Assembly: GCA_963718405.1 (NCBI GenBank)
Contig: CAVQYZ010000002.1
Location: 682,001 to 746,000, forward strand
DNA from: Bog-756 sp963718405
GTDB lineage: Bacteria > Actinomycetota > Acidimicrobiia > Acidimicrobiales > RAAP-2
DNA: 64,000 nucleotides
Direction of reading: 5' to 3'
The stretch's first letter is position 1; the number at the start of each line of letters is the position of its first letter. Both the position numbers and the translations under genes were made by a program. This document shows positions 53,251 to 61,905 of the stretch, one piece after another. The notes under the pieces are model-generated. The model worked only from the letters and a program-made list of their open reading frames with translations. It had not been told where the DNA came from and made no database searches.

Positions 53251-54105
53251 CTAGGGGTGGCTGGACGGGGAGTCGTCCGGCTGCTCTTGCTCCCAGTTGG
53301 GGTCGATCTCGAAGAACTGCCGGACCAGGCCCTCGAAGGCCACCGCGAAGAGCGTCCACTCCTGGGCCTCCCCGTCGGGACCGCTCTGGCGCACGATGCC
53401 TTCCATCTTCGATCGATCGACCCGGTCGCGGAGGCCACATCCCTGCCCCAGAGCATCGGCAGCGATGGCGAACTGGTGCAGTGTGAACTGTTCACGCAGG
53501 CGATAGCCGAGCAATGCCGCCAGGGCTGCGTAGACCCCGGCGATCCGATCGGTGAAGGCGTCGTAGCCAGCCACCAGAGCCATCTCAATTCGCTTCCGGT
53601 GTTCGAGTGGCTCATCGAATGCCGCTAGCGCCCACACCGCTATCGACACCGGCCAATAGCTCGACTGGCGCACCGCGTTGACATTGGCGGCGCCGCCGAC
53701 CCGGCAGAGTTCGCGTAGAGCCCGATCTCGCGTCTCGGGGGTTGAGAGGTCGACGGCCGAGAGGACAGGATCGACGGCCCCCACCGTGCGGTCGAACTCG
53801 TCCTGGTTCTCGTCCTGGGCCAGCTCGACCAACACGTCGGCCTGGAAGTCAGCCAAGTTCTCCCACAGCCGGCGAATGACCGAAGCATTGGTGAGGCGGA
53901 TGCCCGTATCGCGTTCCACCCGGTCGAAGACCCGCTTGAAGGTCAGGACCTCGGCCCCGGTTCCCAGTCCCTCCTCGATGAGAATGGCCCGGCCCGTTTG
54001 GAGCAGAAGGTCCCTGACCTCGTCACGGTTGTGCCTCGGCTGCCTCGCCTCCACCACGTTGGTCAACTCCCGCTGTTGGACCTCGGATTGGTGCCTCACG
54101 TCCAT
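53251..54105 (-). CDS. TetR-like transcriptional regulator
   Basis: A 284-residue helical protein. RDEVRDLLLQTGRAILIEEG followed by LTFKRVFDRVERDTG and LTNASVIRRLWENLADFQAD has the pattern of a TetR N-terminal helix-turn-helix with an insertion. The rest is helical, as in ligand-binding domains. DNA binding is inferred from the N-terminal pattern; the ligand is unknown. It is divergent from the HNH endonuclease gene, with a very C-rich 290-base intergenic region between them. Confidence 0.65.
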   Translation of the reverse strand: MDVRHQSEVQQRELTNVVEARQPRHNRDEVRDLLLQTGRAILIEEGLGTGAEVLTFKRVFDRVERDTGIRLTNASVIRRLWENLADFQADVLVELAQDENQDEFDRTVGAVDPVLSAVDLSTPETRDRALRELCRVGGAANVNAVRQSSYWPVSIAVWALAAFDEPLEHRKRIEMALVAGYDAFTDRIAGVYAALAALLGYRLREQFTLHQFAIAADALGQGCGLRDRVDRSKMEGIVRQSGPDGEAQEWTLFAVAFEGLVRQFFEIDPNWEQEQPDDSPSSHP

Positions 54106-54239
54106 CTTCGGCCAGGTTCCCCATGTACTTCAACCTGCTGATTCCAAAGCAGCACCGCGGCCACGGCCACGAATGCCGATCGATTGCGCGGTCGGCCTTG
54201 GTTTCGCCGGCCCGGCGGTCGACCGGTCTGCTCCGCTGG

Positions 54240-54365
54240 GACCCCGGCCCCCGCCCGGCACCCTTCGTCCGTCTCCCGGCCGTGGCCCTGGCCCTCCCGC
54301 CGCCCCGCCCCGGCCCTCCGCCGCCCGCCCGGCCCTCGCACCCCGGCCCGCCTGGCCTCCCCGGA
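54240..54365 (-). other. extremely G-rich (minus strand) intergenic tract with G-quadruplex motif
   Basis: The plus strand is almost all C and G with many CCC tracts. On the minus strand GGGCCGGGCGGG, a short loop and GGAGGG satisfy G3-loop-G3-loop-G3-loop-G3. It lies just upstream of both the TetR-like gene start and the HNH gene start, where it could affect transcription. No gene is evident in the 290 bases. Confidence 0.5.
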
Positions 54366-54385
54366 CCACTGTTACACCCCCCTGG

Positions 54386-54391
54386 GATACT
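54386..54391 (+). promoter_or_regulatory. putative -10 element GATACT of the HNH gene
   Basis: GATACT ends five bases before ATG 54397 with no ribosome site, fitting a leaderless transcript. No good -35. Confidence 0.35.
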
Positions 54392-54396
54392 CGGTC

Positions 54397-55632
54397 ATGG
54401 TTCTAGACGACCTCCAGGTGGTGCTCGATGAGGCCAAAGCACTCGGGTCCTGCGGCCTTCGCCGACGCCGAGTCCCTGGCGGTCCTCGAGAGCCAGTTGG
54501 CCCAGTTGGACTGCCTGGTCGACCTCCTCGGTGGCCTGTTTCGACGCCGCCGGCACCTTCGAGGCCTCGGGGGCGGTCAACACCAGGGCCTGGCTCAAGT
54601 CCGAGTGCGGGCTGTCGGGCAAACAGGCCGCCTCCCAGGTCAGGCGGGGACGCCACCTCCGTCGTCTGCCTCGAACCGCCGAGGCCTTTGCTTCGGGGCG
54701 GTTGAGCGGGGACCAGGTGGACGTGCTCATCGCCGCCGATCAGGACCGCACCCATGAGGCCCTTCTCGACCAGGAGCACGAGCTGGTGGAACAGGGGATC
54801 AAGCTCTCCCATCACCAGTTCGTCCAGTACATGGGGTACTGGAGGAACCGGGCCGACCGGGAGGGAGCCGAAGACCAGGCCGAGCGGCACTGCGCCCAAC
54901 GAGAGGTGTACCTGGTCCCGAGCTTCGAGGACATGTGGTTGGGACAGATGACCCTGGACCCGGTGTCGGGGGCCATCGTGGGAGGCGAGATCAACCGGCT
55001 CGAGCAGCTGCTCTTCGAGGCCGAGTGGGCCGAGGCCACAGAACGCCTGGGCAGGGAGCCCCTCGTCTCCGAGCTCACCCGCTCCCCGGGCCAACGCCGG
55101 GCCGACGCCCTGGTGGAGATGGCCACCCGCTCCAAGGCCACCAACGACGGCCGGCGTCCGGCCCCGTTGTTCACCGTGCTGGTGGACTACGAGTCCCTCC
55201 ACGGGCGCATCTCCCAGCTGGAGGACGGCACCGTACTCCCGGCCGGCCACCTCCTGCCCTGGTTGATGCAGGCCGACCTGGAGCGGGCCACCTTCAAGCT
55301 GGGGGGCCACGTCGAGATGGGGGCACCCGCCAAGCTGGCCTCCCTGACCCCCGAGGCCCTGAGAAAGGCCGTCTTCACCCCCCAGGGACAGAAAAGAGAT
55401 CGCCCCCACGGCCAGACTGTTCACCGGGGCCACCCGGCGGGCCATCGAGGTGCGGGACCGGACCTGTGCCCACCCGACCTGTGACGTCCCGGCCTCCCGG
55501 TGCCAGATCGACCACATCCAGCCCTGGAGCCAGGGTGGAGAGACCACCCAGGAGAACGGCCGGTTGCTCTGTGGCCGGCACAACCGGATGCGCAACCAGC
55601 GGGACCAGCGGGAACCGCCCCAGCGGGAATGA
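54397..55632 (+). CDS. DUF222/HNH endonuclease-family protein (three frameshifts)
   Basis: The reconstructed protein is about 410 residues. The N-terminal DUF222 region begins MVLDDLQVVLDEAKAL and continues AESLAVLESQLAQLDCLVDL, then AGTFEASGAVNTRAWLKSEC and SGRLSGDQVDVLIAA. The C-terminus carries the HNH motif RDRTCAHPTCDVPASRCQID, with HIQPWSQGG, TQENGRLLCGRHN. Such proteins occur in many copies in actinobacteria; their role (mobile or defence nuclease) is unsettled. Extra bases near 54446, 54526 (CTC G GTG GCC) and 55392 (within AAAA) split the frame, all of the +1 type. Confidence 0.82.
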
Positions 55633-55740
55633 AACGCCTGCCGGGCGGGCAACCGGCTGGATCACCTGAACCGCTTTGAGAACCTGAGCTGGCCACCACC
55701 CCGGCTCCACCGATTCCCGATATCCCCGCACCGCCGGCCG

Positions 55741-55776
55741 CTGGAGCGCGCCCGGTGACTGGAGCGCGCCCGGTGA
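55741..55776 (+). repeat. 18-bp perfect direct duplication CTGGAGCGCGCCCGGTGA
   Basis: Two identical adjacent copies (55741-55758, 55759-55776) in the intergenic region after the HNH gene. No larger family seen in this window. Confidence 0.8.
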
Positions 55777-55876
55777 CAGGAACAGGGACCAGCACATCCC
55801 GCTGGCTCCGCCGACCCGGATTCTGGCTCGCAGCGGTAGGATCTCGCCGAAGCTCGAAGAATCGGGAATCGATGCC

Positions 55877-56044
55877 ATGGATGAAGGCCTACATCCTCAC
55901 GATGACAACATGCAGGCCGACTCCGACGAGTTGGTCGACGAGGCGGGCAAGGAGTCCTTTCCCGCCAGCGATCCCCCGGCGACCTGGTCCGGGCAGGATG
56001 CCCGCGACGTCAGTCGGACCAGCCGAGTCGCCGACCCCAGCTAA
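55877..56044 (+). CDS. small conserved acidic protein with ESFPASDPPA motif
   Basis: ATG 55877 opens 55 codons: MDEGLHPHDDNMQ, then DELVDEAGKESFPASDPPA and TWSGQDARD. The D.AG.ESFPASDPP(A/S)W core is a small conserved motif I recall from many actinobacterial and proteobacterial short proteins of unknown function. No strong ribosome site. Likely a soluble, partly disordered protein. Confidence 0.7.
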   Translation: MDEGLHPHDDNMQADSDELVDEAGKESFPASDPPATWSGQDARDVSRTSRVADPS

Positions 56045-56141
56045 GCCAGCTCAGTCAGGCCAAGTGCCGGGCGGAATCGGGTTTGACTGTCACGGGGCGG
56101 CGGACCCCAATCCTGGCCGTCTCATCATTCCCATCCAAGCG

Positions 56142-56615
56142 ATGAGTGAAGATCCCTACGGGCCGGGATGGTGGGTGGGCTCGGACGGTCAGTGGCATTC
56201 CCCCGACGAAGACTTCAACGCAGATGTCCCGAAGAAGTCTCACCCGGTTCGACGAGTGGCCATCGTGCTACTGGTGGTAGCCGTGGTGGGGGCCACCTCC
56301 TTTGGCGTATGGCTTGGTGGTGGTTCCTCGGGAAGTACTTCGGCCTCCGGGCCACCGACCTCTGCGCTCAATGAACAAGTACAAACTGCCGTCACGGGAA
56401 ACGGGCCCAACCAATTCGGTGTGGCCGGTGTCGTCAGCGTGGTTTGTGGGTCACCACCGTCGTGGACATCCGGCTCCAACTTCACCTGCTCGGTCTATGC
56501 CTCGAGCCATCGGAAGATTGGTGTTTACGACGGAACGGTCGAGCCGTCCAGTTCAGCCGGAGGTTGGAGCTGGCAAGGGACTTGGCATCCCGTCGCCAAT
56601 CAACTGGTCCAGTGA
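56142..56615 (+). CDS. membrane-anchored protein with DUF2510-like N-terminus
   Basis: ATG 56142 gives 157 residues: YGPGWWVGSDGQWHSPDE (a DUF2510-like motif), a transmembrane segment (VAIVLLVVAVVGATSFGVWL), a Ser/Gly linker and a small extracellular domain with two Cys (VSVVCGSPPSW, SNFTCSVYASS) ending WQGTWHPVANQLVQ. The C-terminal domain resembles DUF4333-like actinobacterial proteins in size and Cys spacing, which is tentative. The layout matches the protein at 345-1709. The frame is open further upstream but lacks features. Confidence 0.7.
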   Translation: MSEDPYGPGWWVGSDGQWHSPDEDFNADVPKKSHPVRRVAIVLLVVAVVGATSFGVWLGGGSSGSTSASGPPTSALNEQVQTAVTGNGPNQFGVAGVVSVVCGSPPSWTSGSNFTCSVYASSHRKIGVYDGTVEPSSSAGGWSWQGTWHPVANQLVQ

Positions 56616-56770
56616 CAGGCATCACATCACTGGCCTGTCGAGCCCTGACCGAAACCGTCCGACGATGACCGGCGATGACCGACACCACCAAGCGGCGATG
56701 GCGAACCGGCGACCGGCACCGCTGCACCCGACCTCGGGTAACAGCGGCACCGATCCAGGCCGGCGCGAAG

Positions 56771-58148
56771 TCAGGCCGCGCTGATCTTGAGTGAGAGCTG
56801 CTTCCAGGCGATGTCGCCGACATGGGGGATCGTGGTGGTCGGGGTGTCGGCCACCTCGACGTCAACGGTGAATGTTCCAGCCACAGTGGGATGACCGGAG
56901 ATGACTCCGGTTTTGCTGAGACTGAGTCCCTTGGGCAGTGACGAGCCGTTCACCAGGCTCCAGATGTACGAGCCGTGGCCGCCGTGGGCCGCCAGCGTCG
57001 TCGAGTATGCCGTCCCGACGGTGCCCCCAGGGAGCGACAACGTGGTGACAGCCAGGTTGAACGGGAAGATCACCCCGGCCAACGCCGGCACTGCTTCGTA
57101 GGTGGCCAGCAGATTGGCACCCGCTTCACCCGGGTACTCGAACGCACCTCTTCCGGAGCCTGACGTCAGCTGAAACGAGATTTCGGTCGAGACCGGATCG
57201 GCGGAGCCCCTGACGTAGGTCCCCTGTGACGGCGACTTGCCCAGCGCCAAGAGGGCCTGCATGACCAGCGCGGTGGAGTCGGGGTCGGTTGAACCCGGGC
57301 GCTCCGGGAGCGTTGGGCTCATATCCCCATCCGGCATCGCTGTCCTCCGCTCCTGTCAGGAACGTCGAGGCTTTGCCAGCCCTGGTGGCGCCCAAATCCC
57401 CCTCCGCCGAGAGACCCAGTACCGCCAGCGAGGTCGAATTGGTGTCCGGACCTTCGTAGTCGGCCGGACTTCCGTTGCAGGGATTGCTGGAGTTGATGAA
57501 GGTGGTCCACCCGCCGTCGGCGCACTGCTGACTGATGAGCCAGCTTTCGGCCAGGCTCACCTGGGTCCCGCTGGTCACGCCGGCTCCGGCCAGGGCGGCC
57601 AGGCTCAGACCCTGCCGGTAGGCACCGTCGTAGGTCGGGCTCTGCGCCCCGAAGAGACCCTTGTCGGCACCCGAGGTCCGCACGGTGGCCAGCAGCCGCG
57701 TCACCAGGTCGGTCCCACCGAATGACTTCGGGTTCGCGCCCAGGGCATGGGCGTCGAGGATCAACAGCGCCAGCTCCCCGGGCCCGTCGCTGCCATCCAC
57801 CTTCACGTAGGTGTTGATGTGCGACTCCAGGTACGTGAGGCCCTTGTGGGATGCGGCCGAGTCATACCCCGCGCTGGCCAGGGCCAGGACCACATTGGCG
57901 GTGGCCGAGAGATCGGCGGTGCTCGGGCTCCCCGGTGTCGGTACGTAGCCCGAAGAGTTGAACTGGTGGGCCAGCCAGCCCGCCCCGCTCAAGTCCGATG
58001 AGACCTGGGGCAGTGTCTTCGGGGACGACGCCGCCGGGTTGACGGTTCGTGTTGCGGTGACGGTCCGTGCCGCGGCCGGTCCCGCGGCAACGGTGAGGAG
58101 CAGGCAGACCCCGAGGGTTGCCGACGCAATCATGCGTTTGGTGGACAT
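56771..58148 (-). CDS. secreted prenyltransferase/squalene-cyclase-repeat protein with Ig-like tail (one frameshift)
   Basis: ATG 58148 behind AGGAA starts a signal peptide (MIASATLGVCLLLTVAAGPA). About 330 residues of alpha/alpha-toroid repeats follow (LSATANVVLALASAGYD, QCADGGWTTF, SLAVLGLSAEGDLGA, DAGWGYEPNAP, STALVMQALLALGKSP). The last 100 residues form a putative Ig domain of the He_PIG type (GLSLSKTGVISGHPTVAGTF). An extra base near 57305 splits the frame between NAPGAP and GSTDPDST. An exported toroid of this type is more likely a binding or structural protein, as in cobalamin-binding relatives, than a cyclase, because no DXDD motif is seen. Confidence 0.8.
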
Positions 58149-58686
58149 GGGATGATTCCTCGCTTCCAGGGCAACGACCCGGGAAGCCCCGACCCCGCAA
58201 GGGCCCGTGACCGACCGAGTCCCTGCCGCAATTCTCGACGGTTTGGACTCATTGCACAGCACGTCGGTATCCCGGCTTGTGACGAGATGAAACCCCGTCA
58301 CCTACGGTTGCGGACCAGCGCCGGACTTCGACCGGCTTCCCCGATGGGCTGTTTGTGTTGAGGACTGCGAACCTACCAGGATTGCGCCCGCTGCACTGCC
58401 TTGCCGTCCCTTTAGCCGTCGGTCCAGGCGCTCCAGGCGCTCCAGGTGTCCTCGTGCCGGTGACCTTGGGACTTCACTCCGAGGCTGACGGGACCACTAC
58501 CGTGCCGTGAAGAACCTCGGCTGACAGCGGCTCGGTGAGCCCGTCCCCAGGTCGACTGGTGCTCCCGCCGGTGTCAGCGGCCGGTACCTACCCCCGGGTG
58601 TCGACCACCTGCACATGACTGCGCCGTCGGCCGCGGCGCCGTCAGGAGTTCAGAAGGAGCCATGCGACCCCTGGCTACGATCTGGC
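58149..58686. other. intergenic region upstream of the toroid-repeat gene
   Basis: No gene recognised in 538 bases. A 9-bp GCTCCAGGC unit is repeated three times at 58421-58447 with small changes. AAGGAG followed closely by ATG at 58662 opens a frame with no domain character, so I consider it chance. Confidence 0.4.
58676..58681 (+). promoter_or_regulatory. putative -10 element TACGAT for the 58687 gene
   Basis: TACGAT ends five bases before ATG 58687 and no ribosome site is in register, consistent with leaderless translation. Confidence 0.35.
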
Positions 58687-58968
58687 ATGGCCTCCGCCCG
58701 AGACGACATCGCCGCTCTGATCGCCAGAGCCGATACGGAGTACCCCACCCTCGACAAGGGCCAGCGGGTGGACTTCGCCGGTGTCACCGCCATGGCCGGG
58801 CTCACCATCCTGGCCCGACATCTCGACGCTCTGGAGGAGCGACTCGACCGGATCGACCCTCCGACGGGGGAGGGGCAGGTCGATCTGGGGGCGCAAGTGG
58901 CCGAGCTCCGCCAGCTGGTCGAGGAGTTGACCGCCCTGGTGAAGCGGGGACCGGAACAGGGCAAGTGA
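58687..58968 (+). CDS. small helical protein, 93 aa
   Basis: The protein reads ASARDDIAALIARADTEYPT, then LTILARHLDALEERLDRID and GAQVAELRQLVEELTALVKR. Heptad-like Leu/Ile spacing predicts a coiled-coil hairpin. No family recognised. A 24-codon upstream extension (from 58615) is possible but not helix-like. The stop codon is the first base triplet of a direct-repeat array. Confidence 0.65.
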   Translation: MASARDDIAALIARADTEYPTLDKGQRVDFAGVTAMAGLTILARHLDALEERLDRIDPPTGEGQVDLGAQVAELRQLVEELTALVKRGPEQGK

Positions 58969-59039
58969 CCCCGGACCAGCGGCCCCTGACCCCGGACCAG
59001 CGGCCCTTCTGACCCCGGACCAGCGGCAACTCTGACCCC
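58966..59039 (+). repeat. direct repeat TGACCCCGGACCAGCGGC, three copies plus a partial
   Basis: Identical 18-mers begin at 58966, 58987 and 59010 and a partial copy at 59033, at 21-23 base spacing. They lie immediately after the 93-aa gene. Could be a protein-binding array or simple repeat. Confidence 0.75.
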
Positions 59040-59169
59040 ATGACCAGGGGCGACTCTGCTGGTCTGGCCGATCGGCCGACGGGGCCCGGGGCGTTTCAGC
59101 GCCGCCACCATGGTCTGGCTACGCTTGAAGCCCAGCGAGGGGCTGAAGTGGGGCAGAAGGACGGTGGAC

Positions 59170-59481
59170 ATGCCTTCGATGGAAAAGCCCAACATGGAAA
59201 AGCCCAGCTACTACCCCTCCGGCGAAGAAGTGGGCGCCAAGGCGCTGGAGGCGGTCAAGGTGGGAATGACCCTCAACGCCGATCATCGCGCCGACCCCGG
59301 TTCACTGCGATCCATCGGGACTTGTCGGATATGCGGGATCCTCAGCTACCAGGCCAACGACGGCACCTGGAAGCACGTGCCGGCCATCGAGGAGTGCGAA
59401 GGTGCTGACGCCTGGATCCGTCGGCACCAGCTCCTGGTCTCGGCCCGCTCCTCGGAGTCGGCTGACGCCAGACTCCACTAA
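59170..59481 (+). CDS. hypothetical protein with CRIC motif, 103 aa
   Basis: ATG 59170 behind AAGGA. The N-terminus has a short duplication (MEKPNMEKPSYYPSGEE), then LEAVKVGMTLNADHRADPG and TCRICGILSYQANDGTWKHV followed by IEECEGADAWIRRHQL. CRIC plus a later Cys and His may bind zinc. No family recognised. Confidence 0.65.
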   Translation: MPSMEKPNMEKPSYYPSGEEVGAKALEAVKVGMTLNADHRADPGSLRSIGTCRICGILSYQANDGTWKHVPAIEECEGADAWIRRHQLLVSARSSESADARLH

Positions 59482-59549
59482 CGGTCTCCCGGCGGGTGTG
59501 CCTCGGATCAGTGGCGTTACGATGAGGGGGCACGCCGAGAGGAGGACCG

Positions 59550-59972
59550 ATGAGCGATCTTGGACAGCTCAAGAGGCAGACCCGCGAACTGCTCGCCGGC
59601 CTGGGGGCATCTCCGGACGAGGTCGCCGGGTCGCTGGAGGCCGCAGGAGTCGCCGGTGTTCCCCGCGACAACGGTAGCTGCGCCATCGCCCTGTACCTTC
59701 GGGCCTGCATGGGAGCGGACCCCCGTATCCGCTCGGTCAACGTCGGCCACTGTTCCCTGCTCCTCGATACGGCGTCGCCGCCGGAGTACCGGCCCTCCGG
59801 CCGCCTCCTGGTGCAGCTGCCCAAGCCGGTCCGACAGTTCGTGGCCGCGTTCGACGCCCGGCGTTACCCCACGGTCATGCGCACCCCGCCGGAACCGTCG
59901 AAGACGTCCACCGGGGCCGCACCTAGCGGAACCGTTCCGACCTCAACCGCTCCCACCGCAGTCAGCGGGTAG
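59550..59972 (+). CDS. hypothetical soluble protein, 140 aa
   Basis: GAGAGGAGG precedes ATG 59550. The chain reads LGQLKRQTRELLAGLGASPD, CAIALYLRACMGADPRIRSV, RLLVQLPKPVRQFVAAFDA and then a Thr/Pro/Ser-rich tail. Helical and probably cytoplasmic; a short pattern (NGSCAIALYLRA) looks conserved but I cannot name the family. Convergent with the acetolactate-synthase-type gene. Confidence 0.65.
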   Translation: MSDLGQLKRQTRELLAGLGASPDEVAGSLEAAGVAGVPRDNGSCAIALYLRACMGADPRIRSVNVGHCSLLLDTASPPEYRPSGRLLVQLPKPVRQFVAAFDARRYPTVMRTPPEPSKTSTGAAPSGTVPTSTAPTAVSG

Positions 59973-60040
59973 ATCCCACGGACTGACCGGACCCATCCGG
60001 ATGTCCGCCCCCGTCGGCCGTTCCGCCAGGAACAGGGTTC

Positions 60041-61703
60041 TCAGGACAGAGACTCGTCGAGTTCCCCCAGCGAGCGAATGAGCTCGAGGTTGGCCGAGTA
60101 GTCGACCGGGCAGGCGATGACCGACACGGTGTCGGCGGCCAGAGCGGTCCGGAGGGTGGGCAGCAGCTCGTCAGCCGCCTCGATCCGGTAGCCCTTGGCT
60201 CCGAAGCTCTCGGCATAGGCCACGAAGTCGGGATTGCCGAAGGTGGTATCCACGTCGTGACCCAACTCCAGATCCATCTTCCAGCTGATGAGGCCGTAGG
60301 CATCGTCCACCCAGATCAGGATGACCATGGCGATGTGCTCGCGTATGGCGGTCTCGATCTCCTGCGAGTTCATGAGGAAGGCACCGTCGCCCGTCGACAC
60401 CAGGACCCGAGCCTCCGGTCGGGCGATCTTGGCCCCGATGGCTCCCGGCACCGTCCAGGCCATGGTCGACAGGCCGTTGGAGATGAGACAGGTGTTGGGG
60501 GAGTAGGTGGGGTAGAGGCGGGCCATCCACATTTTCAGTGCCCCGGTGTCCACCAGCACGATGTCGTCAGGAGCCAGGGCTGTTCTGGTGTCCGCCACGA
60601 TGCGGGCCGGGGCCAGGGGGAACCGGTCGTCGGCGCGGCCACGTTCCATCTCGTCAGCCAGCAGTCCCCGGATCCGCTGTTCGTCCCCCTGCTGCTCGAA
60701 GGTGCGGCTGACGGCGGCGCCCAGGGCGTCCAAGCTGTGCCGATGTCCCCTTGCAGGCCCACGTCGACGTTGTAGTGACGATCCACCTCGGCGGGGAACC
60801 GGTGGATGTGGATGATCTGCTTGTCGCCCATCGGATTGATCCGGACCGGATCGAACTCCTGTAGCTCGTAGCCCACGGTGATCACGACGTCGGCGCGGTC
60901 GAACCCGAAGTTGACGTAGTCGTGGCGCATGAAGCCGATGGCCCCGAGGGCCTGGGGGTGGGCGTCGGAGAAGACCCCCTTGCCGTGGAAGGTCGTGGCC
61001 ACCGGAAGCCCCAGCGACTCGGCGAACCGGAGCAGGCTGGGCCCCGCAGCCGAGCGGGTGGCTCCGTGGCCGGCCAACACGATGGGGTTGACGGCGTTCT
61101 CCAGGATGGCAGCCGCCCTGGCCACCTGGTCCGGTGACGGTTCATCGGGCCGCGGCACGTTCACCGGTAGGGGTGCTGAGCCTGCCGGCGGCGCCAGGCC
61201 CGCTCCACATCCTCGGGAACAGCCAGATAGGCCGCGCCGGGCCGTTCGGTCTGAGCCAGCTTGAAGGCTTTGCGGATCATTTCGGGGACGGCCCCGGGGG
61301 TGGCGATGAGGGCCGACCACTTGGTCACCGGAGCGAACATCGACACCAGGTCGACACCCTGGTGGGACTCCTTGAAGCTTCGGTCCATTCCCACCTGGGC
61401 CGACAGCGCGATCAGCGGCGTGGAGTTGGTGGTGGCATCGGCCGTCCCGAGCAGGAGATTGATGGCGCCAGGTCCCAGGGTGGCCGAGCAGACCCCGGCC
61501 CGTCCGGTGAGTCGCCCGTAGGTCTCGGCCATGAACGAGGCCCCCTGCTCATGGCGGACCAACACGTAACGGATGGGGGAGCGTGAGAGCGCTTCGACCA
61601 GGTGGATGTTCTCCTCGCCGGGCACGCCGAATACGTGGGTGACGCCTTCGTTCTCCAGGCACCGGACCATCAGATCGGCAATCCGTTCCGCGGACTCGGT
61701 CAC
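60041..61703 (-). CDS. thiamine diphosphate-dependent acetolactate synthase-type enzyme (two frameshifts)
   Basis: The reconstructed protein is about 554 residues. THVFGVPGEENIHLVEAL and YVLVRHEQGASFMAETYGRL give the PYR domain with the catalytic Glu; the middle Rossmann domain includes NPIVLAGHGATRSAAGPSLL and IIHIHRFPAEVDRHYNVD; the PP domain carries VLVSTGDGAFLMNSQEIETA and WVDDAYGLISWKMDLELG (GDG...DD metal motif). This pattern is closest to acetolactate synthase large subunits, including catabolic AlsS types; no regulatory subunit gene is adjacent. Missing bases near 61200 and 60735 break the frame. GTG 61703 (VTESAERIADLM) is the probable start. Confidence 0.85.
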
Positions 61704-61905
61704 GAGGGGAACACTAGGACAGCACCGGTGCCCATGGCGACAGGACCGGTGCCACGGCGACGGCGCCAGGGGCCAGGGCTGGCGCACCGGTGCCGTCCCT
61801 CGTCAGAACCCGGTAGGAGGGGCTTCCGAACCGACGAGGGCGGCGGCTGAGTCACTGGCCGACCATGCCGATCGGTGGTGGGAGTGGGCCGATACCCTCT
61901 GTGGC

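Noticed and set aside
22424..55392. Programmed ribosomal frameshifting as an explanation for the many +1 shifts
   Set aside because: The shift sites share no slippery sequence, stop codon context or structure, occur several times per gene, and include -1 shifts too. Sequence error or decay is simpler.
58662..59012. Frame starting at ATG 58662 with AAGGAG just upstream
   Set aside because: The product is Arg/Pro-rich and overlaps the helical 93-aa protein in another frame; the ribosome-site spacing is also too short.
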